This document shows, piece by piece, positions 11,461 through 21,399 of a stretch of 64,000 nt of DNA. The stretch is taken from the NCBI RefSeq assembly GCF_963082655.1, contig NC_081552.1, positions 71,986,707-72,050,706 on the forward strand, given 5' to 3'. The stretch is from Stomoxys calcitrans. Lineage: Eukaryota; Arthropoda; Insecta; Diptera; Muscidae. The notes under the pieces were generated by a model that saw nothing but the letters and a program-made list of their open reading frames with translations, made no database searches and was not told the DNA's origin. The first letter of the stretch is position 1, and each line of letters starts with the position of its first letter. The translations under genes and the position numbers were made by a program.

Positions 11461-12736
11461 GGTTATTTCACAAAAATACTATAAACAGGAAGGATACCTT
11501 GCAGAAATTTATATTTAGTAAAAGACGATGAGGGAATGCTCGGGTTTTTTATAACGAAGTAGTAGTCCTTCATTTGATTAAAATTTAAAATGTCCTGTTT
11601 CTGTAGTTTTAAGGTTTAAGGCCTAGTTATGCTCTCGCAAATGTACAACAAATGTAGCGTAAATGTAAAGATGCAATTTTGCTTATTACCAAACGCAGAA
11701 TTTGACATTTCAAAGAAAAAAAATTTTTTGAGACTCCGTTGCCGGCTTTACACCATTGTTGAATGCTTTCTATTCAAAGAATAGTATAGCAAAAAAATAT
11801 AAAATTCGGCAAAATGTGAGTTGTTGCTAGAAGCATTTGACTGGTTTCCCGTATCCCAATTTTATTTTTGACCACGAAAAATCATCGGCAGGAGATGTCA
11901 AAAGGATCATGGTGCTTTACATCCATTCCAACAAGAGTAAGTCGCAAAGCCCACATCTGAATTTGAACAGGGCTCTTTAAGACGATTTGATTCATAAGCG
12001 CAATAGTGGTGCTTGAAGTTGAGACGTCTCTTCAACTGAGGGAGTACGCAGTGGCGGCCTTCTCGAATATTGAGAGGGCATCCGCACGAGGAGGCAGAAT
12101 ACGGCCAAGTTTCCCTTATGGACACTATGGATGCGGTGGGCAGACTAAGGAGGGTTTCAGGTGATAGGGACTGGATTGGGACTATACTGCGACACACACA
12201 ACATTTCAGGGAGAGCAATGTACCATAATGGTAGACGTAAAAGAAATTCTGGAAAGGGATTTACAGTTTTCGAAATCAGTTGTTGTTGATAATGTCGTAG
12301 CCACATTTGTATGTGGGGGTAGCGATTCTTTCAAGCTCGTTCCGGTCAGCGATCGCCGCGGGAATGTTATGGCCATTGGTTATTAAAAGACATCAATAGA
12401 TCGCCTTGTCACATCGAGCATCACAGGCACTCAGTATTTCAGCAACAGCCGTTGCCGCCCGGCCTCTCGCGGAGACTCTTCCTTCGATACCGCTGATTGT
12501 CCGCGACTTTAATTGCAGCAACTCCGTATACAAAGCCTAATTGCAACCTATGGACTCGCCCAGTAGCTCTCAGCTGAGCTTCTCGTAATAACGATGAACA
12601 CCAAACAAATTGGAGCTCAGAGTTTCAACTGATGTGGTGCTTATAATCATCGCGTGCAGGGTCGAAATTAGTATGTGTATATGGTGTATATTAGTATGTG
12701 TATCAGTGCTAACATGGATTAGCAGATACGACAGCG
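11461..12736. other. Transposon flank with unclassified relics
   Basis: 11600-11760 is similar, in inverted orientation, to about 18350-18540 (shared AAGGCCTAGTTATGCTC-type and GTAAATGTA words). 11890-12640 has moderate GC content and reads like old coding debris: the minus frame at 11907-12218 is open for 103 codons but shows no domain I recognise. The last five bases, CAGCG (12732-12736), are the target duplication of the Transib element. Confidence 0.45.
12732..12736. other. Transib target-site duplication, left (CAGCG)
   Basis: Five bases CAGCG directly before CACAGTG, repeated exactly after the other end at 18086-18090. Length and GC-rich composition fit the Transib family. Confidence 0.93.
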
Positions 12737-14167
12737 CACAGTGGGCCAAATGGCAAAAAAATTGGAAATAAGTCTACAACTTTTTATCTGTTGATTTTAG
12801 CCATACAAAATGTTCTAGACATTTGTAGAGGAGGACATAGGCTTTCAGAAAAGTGCTGTTGTTGGTCCATATCTTTAATACAGGGTGAGCTACAGGGTGT
12901 CAAAGTTGACCACTTTTGACTTCTCCAAGCTTCTGGGGGCCATAACTTTTGATCTACTCAACCGATTTACATGATTTAGGACTCTAGAGAAAGAGCTTGA
13001 CAAGATCTAAAAAACTTATGCATAAAGTACCATGCCATCGTGTACTGTTAAGGAGTTATGAATTGTTTAATTTTAAAATATGAAAATTTGGCCTTGGTTT
13101 TTTTCAGTGTTTTTTTAATAACTCCGTCAATTTTAAAGCTATAAACTTCATACTTCACACAAATTATGCCAGCATATGTGTGCATAAAATACAAAAGGAA
13201 TCACGTGAATATCTTTGGCGGTTTAAAAATGGCATCGTTTTCAATATGAAAAATATTTTTTTTGTCAAAAAATTGCAAAATTTTTCAAAAAAGATACTCC
13301 CATTTCCTTTAAGTTTTCGCAAACTTTGGCCGTCAAAGCATTATCATTTCTTTCCATTTTCACAAAGTCGAGGTATTAAGAAAAGTTTTAAGTGCTAATT
13401 TGGCTAATTTCGATATCAAACAACACCGTTATCTTAAGACCAAAATGGCCAATTTTTTTACTAAACTTCAAAAGTTTCTCACTGGAAAAAAAGTTCCACG
13501 GGGATTTTTTCGCTTTTTTTGAACTTAAATGAAAGCTTAAAATGTTCCCAACATTTTAAGGTATGTCTCGCCATATCCTAGCCATAAATGAGATCGTAGC
13601 GATCAAAATACTGAAAAAAGTCAATTTTCAAGTAGTGCTATATTCATTGCTAAAAAACAAGTATTACGTCACATTTTATTGCAAAGATGTTAAATAAACT
13701 TTTATTTGGTAACACTTCTTCTACAAAACACAAAAAGAATCATGGAAATATCTCTATTCTATTCCATTTTATGGAACCGGCAATAAAAAAGTCAATTTTT
13801 CAAAAAAGTCGAATTTCCCAAATTTTGTTTTTGTTGTCCTAATTGCACATGACACACTATAGCCATATTTACGCAACATACCTTATCGTAAAGGAAATTT
13901 TCATACCTTTCCAACGATGTATAAAACATTTCTCAACTCGGATTCTATCTACTCTAAAATTCATTTACACTTCATTAAACTCTATATAAAAATGTCTATT
14001 TGTGAAATGGAACCTTATATGGGGCCTACACTAAAACATTGATAGATTTGCCCAGGGTTTACAATACAAATGTGTTAGAATAAAAAAAGGTCTCCTGCCA
14101 AAGTTTAAAAAAATTGGAATAAAAATATGTGTTTTAGAGCGAAAACACTTCGCATCGGCGTGCGTTT
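12737..14167 (+). repeat. Transib left terminal inverted repeat (1431 bp)
   Basis: Pairs with the reverse complement of 16655-18085. Position n on the left corresponds to 30822 minus n on the right throughout, for example 13180-13398 with 17424-17642, so no net indel has accumulated. The homology ends at CGTGCGTTT near 14167. After the CACAGTG heptamer and a 12-bp spacer lies an A-rich tract (AAAAAATTG), only a weak match to an RSS nonamer. The arm also holds several open frames without motifs; the 72-codon one occurs twice simply because of the inversion. Confidence 0.94.
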
Positions 14168-14215
14168 ATATGTATATTAGCTACTCCCAAAATAAAAAAG
14201 CATTTTAGTTTTGTA

Positions 14216-16258
14216 TTATTTGATTTTATTCTCTACCAAATAATCTAAGGTATCAAAATTTAAAAGCTCTTTAATTTGAATGGCATCGGGATCGTCCTTA
14301 TCTATATCGTCACATATTTTTGGTAGCCATTTAGTTCTGATGCTGTATAGTACCGGATCAGACGATAACAATAAATATTGAAGTAAATCATAATTTTGGT
14401 TAAATTTGGTGCTCTTTCGGGTATTGAAAAGCCGGAACTGTTTAACATCTCTATTACGGGATTCCTGAGCTTCTTCTGTAAGTTCTCCTAACGGAAGTAT
14501 GTTGTATTCCACAATTTCCTTGCCATGATGTAAGACTTTATGTACTGTCGGTGTTAAAGCTTTCCACGAATATAAATCAGATAAAATGTTTTTTGTGTCA
14601 TTACTATAAGCTTCAAATTTGGTTGAATTTATCATCTTTTTGCTATTGATTACAGCCAAAATCACTTTGAATCGTCTTAGCAAGTGTTCATCAAGACCGG
14701 TTATTTTAGATGTCGATACGGGGTCCTCAAAAAACCGCCTTGCCGAGTTGCCATCATTTGTGCTTCCGTATCCGTAAAGAGGTTTATCTATTATAAGTCC
14801 CTTTTGTTTAAACTCCAACTGGATTCGATTCTTCTCTTCCTGCCTCATTTTGTGAAGATCTTGGTTGTTTCTAGCAGAGACATCGCGGTTTCCAGGGCTA
14901 GTCCGATATTTAAGGTCATACGATAAATGCAAACAATACTCCATGAATCGAATTCTACAGTGCAGGGGCGAAATACCGAAATTGAGCGCATTTTCGTTTA
15001 CTAAATTTTCATCAGACTTGTCCTCGAATTGCCCATTCTTCTTGCCACAAATATTGCATCTCCAATTGGACATAACGCCAGTTAATGCGTTTGCCACCTT
15101 TCCATCGATCATAGTGAGTTGTAGTTGAAACGAAACTTTTATATTTCTTCCCAATTGGTTTATAACAATCATGGGTAATGCAGCAATTTCTTCCTTTATT
15201 TCGTTCACCAAAGATCGTGTTGTGTTCCGGTCTTCCTTTGTATACTCAAACCGAATTGGGCGACATAAATATTTTGACCCAGGTGTTCTATTTATCCATA
15301 TATCTTGAAATGCATTTTCTTTCGATGATGAAGATTGGTCCTTGTACAATCTCATTCTCAATGGTACTAATGATGCCATGAAAATTGATGCGAAGTTGGT
15401 ATCTATTTCTGTTTGTTGCTTATATTCGGAAAATCCAGATGATCCATCACAACCCCATTTGCTGATCAAAACCACTTCGGAATTATTACATGTGTTCAAC
15501 TGTTCTTCAGTAAAATTAGAAATAATTCTAACAGCTGTATTTTCAACAAGATCAGCAAGTTTCACTCTTGCTTTTAATTCGTCCACGTATATATTTGATG
15601 GCACCATTTTCGTCCTGGTGTTGTACAATTTATGTTTTGAGGGTAAACAACCCCATCCTTTTTCACGAAGAGCCTTCCTCATTGTTGAGTATTTGTTTCT
15701 TGAGAGGCCTAGGTTCAAAATCAGGGCCAGTGCATCTTCCTCCGTGAATTCTGTAGTCGATTTTGGAGTTGGAATACTTTCTACCATTCTCTTTACCCTT
15801 TTCGGAGATGCTAATGGTAAAACATCGACAATTCGTCCAACATTTTTTGGTTGTGTTTTTAACAATGCTGTTTTGAACGTATCTTTTATTAAATTTGGCG
15901 GATGTGCCGCCAATAGTTCCTCTTGTTTTTTCTTTTTGGTTTTCTCCGTAACTTCGTCGTATGCTTTGCTAGGCCGGCCGGGAATCAGCGGTTTAATTTC
16001 AATAAGTAGATCCGATTTCAGCCACTTCTCATACATTTTGAAAAACTTGATTTTTGCGAATGAACATTCTGGCAACCTTCTCTCAAATGATTTGTAGAAT
16101 TTTTCAAGTTTGTCTAAAGCGTCTTTATTTAGCCTTATTCCATATATGTGGTCCAAAGTGTAAACAAGTTCCTTAAATGACTCCGTGTATGATTTGGAAT
16201 CATTTTTGATGTCCCATACAATTTTCGAAAGAGTGGAATACTTCAGTATGACTTCCAT
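14216..16258 (-). CDS. Transib transposase, RAG1-like (680 aa)
   Basis: Cut-and-paste recombinase of the Transib/RAG1 family. Start chosen at the ATG at 16258; frame intact to TAA. Blocks matching RAG1-core landmarks: KWGCDGSSGFSEYKQ (residues 267-281; D271 corresponds to RAG1 D600), LTMIDGKVANALTG (381-394; D385 to D708), CNIC zinc knuckle (C401, C404), HKVLHHG (H573, H578, the paired zinc histidines) and EEAQESRNRDVKQFR (595-609; E599 to E962). The complete DDE triad and zinc ligands are therefore present. GYGSTNDGNSARRFF (496-510) is another conserved block. The N-terminal ~260 residues are Lys-rich and of unknown fold. No RAG2-like partner is encoded. An AATAAA lies over the last codons (14225-14230), and a TTTTGTAG acceptor-like site about 24 bp upstream of the ATG hints at a spliced 5' leader. 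The family call is confident; activity is untested. Confidence 0.93.
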   Translation of the reverse strand: MEVILKYSTLSKIVWDIKNDSKSYTESFKELVYTLDHIYGIRLNKDALDKLEKFYKSFERRLPECSFAKIKFFKMYEKWLKSDLLIEIKPLIPGRPSKAYDEVTEKTKKKKQEELLAAHPPNLIKDTFKTALLKTQPKNVGRIVDVLPLASPKRVKRMVESIPTPKSTTEFTEEDALALILNLGLSRNKYSTMRKALREKGWGCLPSKHKLYNTRTKMVPSNIYVDELKARVKLADLVENTAVRIISNFTEEQLNTCNNSEVVLISKWGCDGSSGFSEYKQQTEIDTNFASIFMASLVPLRMRLYKDQSSSSKENAFQDIWINRTPGSKYLCRPIRFEYTKEDRNTTRSLVNEIKEEIAALPMIVINQLGRNIKVSFQLQLTMIDGKVANALTGVMSNWRCNICGKKNGQFEDKSDENLVNENALNFGISPLHCRIRFMEYCLHLSYDLKYRTSPGNRDVSARNNQDLHKMRQEEKNRIQLEFKQKGLIIDKPLYGYGSTNDGNSARRFFEDPVSTSKITGLDEHLLRRFKVILAVINSKKMINSTKFEAYSNDTKNILSDLYSWKALTPTVHKVLHHGKEIVEYNILPLGELTEEAQESRNRDVKQFRLFNTRKSTKFNQNYDLLQYLLLSSDPVLYSIRTKWLPKICDDIDKDDPDAIQIKELLNFDTLDYLVENKIK

Positions 16259-16654
16259 AACTTATAAATGTCCTTTACGCCTCTACAAAATATAATGAAG
16301 AAAATTTGGATTTTGTTCAAATATTTATGCAATATATTCACAATTAATGACCCATTTCAGGTATCAGACGCAATCGTAAAAAGGGGTCCAAAGTGCCTCT
16401 TTTTACTTACTCTTCTATAATTATTTACCTGGACTCGAATTTGGTTAAAAAAAATGACAATGAATTTTTTATGGGTAGGTTTTTTCACATTCATTGATAC
16501 GGTGGATTTCCTGGGAATTCGACATAGCGAAACAGGTAACATTTGTCTGCATCAAATCTTAACACAAATATATATATATATGCAGGTATATTTCTAGGTT
16601 ACTTTTTATTCAAAAATCATCAGCTTACATTAAAAATAGATGTAGGTACTATAC
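16259..16654 (-). promoter_or_regulatory. Transib core leader region upstream of transposase
   Basis: The 396 bp between the start codon and the right inverted repeat. On the minus strand it contains a donor-like CCAG|GTAAATAA near 16428 and an acceptor-like TTTTGTAG|AGG near 16283, compatible with a 5' UTR intron. Splicing here would not extend the coding frame because a TAA lies between the acceptor and the ATG. No clear TATA box was singled out; the promoter may lie in the inverted repeat. Inference only. Confidence 0.35.
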
Positions 16655-18085
16655 AAACGCACGCCGATGCGAAGTGTTTTCGCTCTAAAACACATATTTT
16701 TATTCCAATTTTTTTAAACTTTGGCAGGAGACCTTTTTTTATTCTAACACATTTGTATTGTAAACCCTGGGCAAATCTATCAATGTTTTAGTGTAGGCCC
16801 CATATAAGGTTCCATTTCACAAATAGACATTTTTATATAGAGTTTAATGAAGTGTAAATGAATTTTAGAGTAGATAGAATCCGAGTTGAGAAATGTTTTA
16901 TACATCGTTGGAAAGGTATGAAAATTTCCTTTACGATAAGGTATGTTGCGTAAATATGGCTATAGTGTGTCATGTGCAATTAGGACAACAAAAACAAAAT
17001 TTGGGAAATTCGACTTTTTTGAAAAATTGACTTTTTTATTGCCGGTTCCATAAAATGGAATAGAATAGAGATATTTCCATGATTCTTTTTGTGTTTTGTA
17101 GAAGAAGTGTTACCAAATAAAAGTTTATTTAACATCTTTGCAATAAAATGTGACGTAATACTTGTTTTTTAGCAATGAATATAGCACTACTTGAAAATTG
17201 ACTTTTTTCAGTATTTTGATCGCTACGATCTCATTTATGGCTAGGATATGGCGAGACATACCTTAAAATGTTGGGAACATTTTAAGCTTTCATTTAAGTT
17301 CAAAAAAAGCGAAAAAATCCCCGTGGAACTTTTTTTCCAGTGAGAAACTTTTGAAGTTTAGTAAAAAAATTGGCCATTTTGGTCTTAAGATAACGGTGTT
17401 GTTTGATATCGAAATTAGCCAAATTAGCACTTAAAACTTTTCTTAATACCTCGACTTTGTGAAAATGGAAAGAAATGATAATGCTTTGACGGCCAAAGTT
17501 TGCGAAAACTTAAAGGAAATGGGAGTATCTTTTTTGAAAAATTTTGCAATTTTTTGACAAAAAAAATATTTTTCATATTGAAAACGATGCCATTTTTAAA
17601 CCGCCAAAGATATTCACGTGATTCCTTTTGTATTTTATGCACACATATGCTGGCATAATTTGTGTGAAGTATGAAGTTTATAGCTTTAAAATTGACGGAG
17701 TTATTAAAAAAACACTGAAAAAAACCAAGGCCAAATTTTCATATTTTAAAATTAAACAATTCATAACTCCTTAACAGTACACGATGGCATGGTACTTTAT
17801 GCATAAGTTTTTTAGATCTTGTCAAGCTCTTTCTCTAGAGTCCTAAATCATGTAAATCGGTTGAGTAGATCAAAAGTTATGGCCCCCAGAAGCTTGGAGA
17901 AGTCAAAAGTGGTCAACTTTGACACCCTGTAGCTCACCCTGTATTAAAGATATGGACCAACAACAGCACTTTTCTGAAAGCCTATGTCCTCCTCTACAAA
18001 TGTCTAGAACATTTTGTATGGCTAAAATCAACAGATAAAAAGTTGTAGACTTATTTCCAATTTTTTTGCCATTTGGCCCACTGTG
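16655..18085 (-). repeat. Transib right terminal inverted repeat (1431 bp)
   Basis: Mirror image of 12737-14167, ending in CCCACTGTG at 18085. The two arms are essentially identical wherever I compared them, including runs of A or T that normally drift quickly. A transcript crossing both arms would fold into a hairpin of about 1.4 kb. Confidence 0.94.
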
Positions 18086-18090
18086 CAGCG
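18086..18090. other. Transib target-site duplication, right (CAGCG)
   Basis: Exact copy of 12732-12736 next to the right heptamer. Confidence 0.93.
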
Positions 18091-18548
18091 CCGTATTGGC
18101 GCTCACCCCTACTCTCTTCTTGTAATTTCTTATTATCATATATGTCTCACTTTTATTCAAAACATTTACCTTTCACAACAGGTCAGCCTGGCCACCTTTT
18201 CATGGTGAGCTACCCAATTGACCTTTATTGTTAACAATAAATTGTAATAATTGCCACAGAGAAATAAAATACTTACTTAAAATACTTTTATCATCTGACA
18301 TGAAAACGGAACGTAAAATTTTATTTTTACTCGGTAATCGATTGCTTGCGTTTTCATAAAGTAAAACAAAAAACAGCCTACATTTACGGTATGTTTACGG
18401 GAGCATAACCAGGCCTTTAGGGCTGGTACTCTATTCGGCTTTTCACAAGAACCACTGTCAAACTCCACATAAAAAACGTTTAAGCCAAAAATTTGCGAAA
18501 TAAATAAAAGCCTCTTTTGCGGTAATGGCTTAAGAAGAGCATTTAAAA
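18091..18548. other. Unassigned flank with repeat relics
   Basis: 18095-18240 resembles 46985-47115: shared CTCTCTTC, 'ggtcagcctggccacc'-type and 'acccaattgacctttattg'-type words. 18350-18540 resembles 11600-11760 in inverted orientation. No coding region is supported. Confidence 0.4.
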
Positions 18549-19430
18549 ACAAGTAAAAAGGCATTAACTTTGGATACCCACCACCTCGGGTAAATATACA
18601 AACTCCCTTTCATCATAATCTGGTGAAAATTGGATAACTTATGCACCCAAATTCGACACGGATATTGTGTGGTCTAATTAATATAAGTCACTGTTGAATT
18701 CTCTATTTCAAATTTCAACAAAATCGGGTAATAATTAAAGCTTTTATGAGCTTCAGATCTTTATCGGCGCATCGGTCTATATGACAGCTATACCTTAATA
18801 TAGTCCCATCTTTACCATATTTGGGTCGGATGGCGCCGGTGGCCTAAAACTACTCACTGTTTTAAATTTCAGCGAAATCGGATGAAAACTACAGCATTTA
18901 TGGGCAGTAGCTATATCCAAATATGGTCCGATTTGGCCCCTTCAATAACTTAACCAGCGTGCATCAAAAAGACGTATCTGTGCCAAATTTCAGCTCAATA
19001 TCTCAATTTTTGAAGGCTGTAGAGTGATTACAACAGATGAACGGACAGACGGACAGTCGCACGGACATCGTTAAATCGTCTTAGAATTTAACGACGACCC
19101 GAAATATATTGGGTTGCCCAAAAAGTAATTGCGGATTTTTCATATAGTCGGCGTTGACAAATTTTTTCACAGCTTGTGACTCTGTAATTGCTTTCTTTCT
19201 TCTGTCAGTTATCAGCTGTTACTTTTAGTTTGCTTTAGAAAAAAAGTGTAAAAAAGTATATTTGATTAAAGTTCATTCTAAGTTTTATTAAAAATGCTTT
19301 TACTTTCTTTTAAAAAATCCGCAACTACTTTTTTGGCAACCCAATATATACTTTGTAGGGTCGGAAATCGATGTGCTGCAAACGGAATGACTAAATGAAT
19401 ATACCCCCTATCCTACGGTGGTGGGTGAAA
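18549..19430 (-). mobile_element. DINE-like element, B type, minus strand, MITE inside
   Basis: Begins with the reverse of the 3' end (AACAAGTAAAAAGGC, then GGATACCCACCACCTCGGG). It passes through two or three 153-bp-type units and an ACGGACAGACGGACAG core, and ends with CTACGGTGGTGGGTG near 19430. The mariner MITE at 19109-19344 splits the AAATATATACTTTGTAGGG block of the 5' region. Removing it and one TA restores the sequence seen in other copies. Confidence 0.7.
19109..19344 (+). mobile_element. Mariner-derived MITE, copy 2 (236 bp)
   Basis: Same length, orientation and internal junction as 2100-2335, with TA duplications at 19107-19108 and 19345-19346. Only scattered substitutions separate the two copies, including two in the 3' inverted repeat (ACTACTTTTTTGG). 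Nested in a DINE-like element, so it is younger than that element. Confidence 0.93.
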
Positions 19431-20150
19431 TAATTAATCGTAATGTAATATGAATGTAAGATTGAGTTAGTACAAATAATTTCAAGGAATTATGTTAACA
19501 AAACTATGATACGAACCCCTACCGCCGAATTTTGGGATTTTTAGTTTTCAATAGGAATCGATAACTGACGACTTGTGTCCTTAAACCTTAAACAAATTAC
19601 ACAAAAACTGCAAAAAATGCAAGTTATCATAATGAAACGTTTTATATTTGGAACTAGAGCACGAAACGGTTGTTTAAAAGTAGGGCTAACTAAGTTCTGA
19701 GGGGCGTCCCACCCTCGAGCAAACCGCCAATGGGAAATATTGGCCGACCGAGACAATATTGGATTAAAATTTAAAGTCTTTGGACCACTGTACGGTCACC
19801 AATAAACCCATATTGGTCATCCGGGACAATATGGGCGTTTGGAAGTAAGGTACGAAGGTCATACCAAATTTGGGGACATCCAAAGAAACTCCCCAAGACG
19901 GAATTATGGGTTGATTGGAAAATATAGCATTTAAATTGAACGACTTTGGGAGAATATTACGGATTTGACGATTTACAGCACGAAGGGAGCGGAGCCTCCA
20001 AATCCCCGATTATAAGTAAGTAGAAACACGTTATGATCGACCAAGCTTAAGTTCGATAAAAAAAAACAATATTTAGAACGAAAGAATTTTATTCGAGAAA
20101 TCTTTATATATTTGTACATCTATATCATATCACGTTCCGATCTAGACTAT
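19431..20150. other. Unassigned; possible Helitron-like relic
   Basis: No gene. 19720-19930 carries phrases such as 'gaccgagacaatattgg' and 'ccgggacaatatggg' recalling the minisatellite units of the Helitron-like repeat, but too decayed to assign. Confidence 0.3.
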
Positions 20151-20640
20151 ACCGGGCAAGGGTTTTGAGGCGCCAAAAACAACTCACATTTTCAAATTTC
20201 ATTGATATCGGTTATTAAGTACAATTTGGGTGCATTCTTTCTACTTTTAATCGCAGATCGGTCTATACGACAGCCGTATAAAAAAGTCCTATCAGGACCA
20301 TACTTAGAAAGCATGTTCAGGATCCTTACGGACCCAAGATCATAAGATCAGTCTATAGGGCAGCTATATCGAAATATAGTCTGATCTGGTCGGGTAATAA
20401 ATGCGGCTTTTATGAGCTTCAGACCCTAAATCGGGAGATCGGTCTATACGACAGCTATATCCTAATATGATCGGATATGGACGAAAGTTGCCATAAATGT
20501 GTAGGTGTGTAATATGACTCTCTGTTCCAAATTGCATTTGAATCTGATTTAAATTGAGACTTCCATTGTCACTTTCAAACAATGGTATAAAATGCACTTA
20601 CCTCTCAATTACGAGGTCGTTTATGCGACAGCGAAAAAGA
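20151..20640 (-). mobile_element. Decayed DINE-like B-type array
   Basis: Three or so eroded units with 'gatcggtctatacgacagc', 'taaatgcggcttttatgagc' and 'caaattgcatttgaat' phrases in minus orientation. No terminal palindrome is visible. Confidence 0.55.
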
Positions 20641-20727
20641 TGTAAGTGCTAAAAATACCGTTATTCCAATTTAAACGCACAACATTTTTTTTACCACTAT
20701 ATGCATCAGCCAAAAAAGTGATACATA

Positions 20728-20959
20728 CAGGGTGGCTGATGAAAGCCGCTACCAAAAAAAAATGTAATAACTTTTTTTCTATTTAATAATAATAATTTAA
20801 TAATTAATTTAATTAATTAATTAATTAATTTAATTAATAATAATTTAATAATTAATTTAATAATTTAATTTAACATGAATAAAAGAAAAATGTATTCCAT
20901 ACACCGAAAAAAAAATGTAGCAATATTCATCATTGTAGCAATATTCATCAGCCACCCTG
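20728..20959. mobile_element. 232-bp MITE with TA duplication
   Basis: Ends are perfect inverted repeats of at least 16 bp (CAGGGTGGCTGATGAA and its complement), flanked by TA at 20726-20727 and 20960-20961. The core is almost pure TAAT/TTAA text (20780-20880). TA duplication suggests mobilisation by a Tc1/mariner-superfamily transposase; none with these ends is in the window. Just inside the 3' end, ATTCATCA-containing text is duplicated (20927 and 20943). Confidence 0.8.
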
Positions 20960-20961
20960 TA

Positions 20962-21399
20962 TATAAAAATCATATTTCAATCTAAGATAGGCTATGATTT
21001 ATTAAACAAACACCTTCTCCTGTAAAGTTTTTTTTTTGGGGGCACTAACAATTCCGAAAGCTGAACCGAATACTCCGCTTTAGTGATGATTCTTGGCATA
21101 TCTCCCAGAAAAACACAAAACCTCTTTTGAGTTCGTAGTGTGCCAACAGAATTCTTTATTAAGGATATCAGGCGGGACTTTTAAAAGACTTTCAGCGCTT
21201 CTATATTCATAAATTCTTTTATGTATTGTGAAGCCTTGGGGACAGCTTCAACAAAGCTATTGGGTGCCTTGCTAATGCCGTGGCCAACGACAGCTTGAGG
21301 CGTAGCAGTTCTTAACCTACTTATCAAGCATGGGCGGATCTATAAGGTGCCTAACAAGGTTAACTGCACGTAAATTTGTGTTTTTATGGTAAACCCACA
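20962..21399. other. Unassigned sequence
   Basis: Slightly higher GC than its surroundings, without a long open frame or recognised repeat. Could be old transposon coding debris or intron of the downstream host gene. Confidence 0.3.

Larger units (their letters stand above)
12737..18085 (-). mobile_element. Complete Transib-type DNA transposon with giant TIRs
   Basis: A 5349-bp element. It begins CACAGTGGGCC and ends GGCCCACTGTG, flanked on both sides by CAGCG (12732-12736 and 18086-18090), a 5-bp GC-rich duplication as expected for Transib insertions. The terminal heptamer equals the V(D)J recombination signal heptamer. Terminal inverted repeats run 12737-14167 and 16655-18085 (1431 bp each, register-perfect with no net indel). 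The unique core holds one intact transposase gene on the minus strand. Intact ends, duplication and reading frame point to a recent insertion. Known Transib elements usually have TIRs of tens of bases, so these are exceptional. Confidence 0.95.

Noticed and set aside
11907..12218. 103-codon Cys-rich minus-strand frame as a possible zinc-finger gene
   Set aside because: Cys spacing fits no known finger, there is no start or splice context, and it lies in transposon debris.
13180..13398. Duplicate 72-codon genes at 13180-13398 (+) and 17424-17642 (-)
   Set aside because: They are the same stretch of the two Transib inverted repeats, and neither shows a motif.
15342..16097. 251-codon plus-strand frame opposite the Transib gene
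   Set aside because: It is the antisense shadow of a long real gene, with no motifs of its own.
14216..16258. A true RAG1 immune gene
   Set aside because: The frame lies inside TIRs with a target duplication, has no RAG1 N-terminal RING region and no RAG2 neighbour. It is a transposase.
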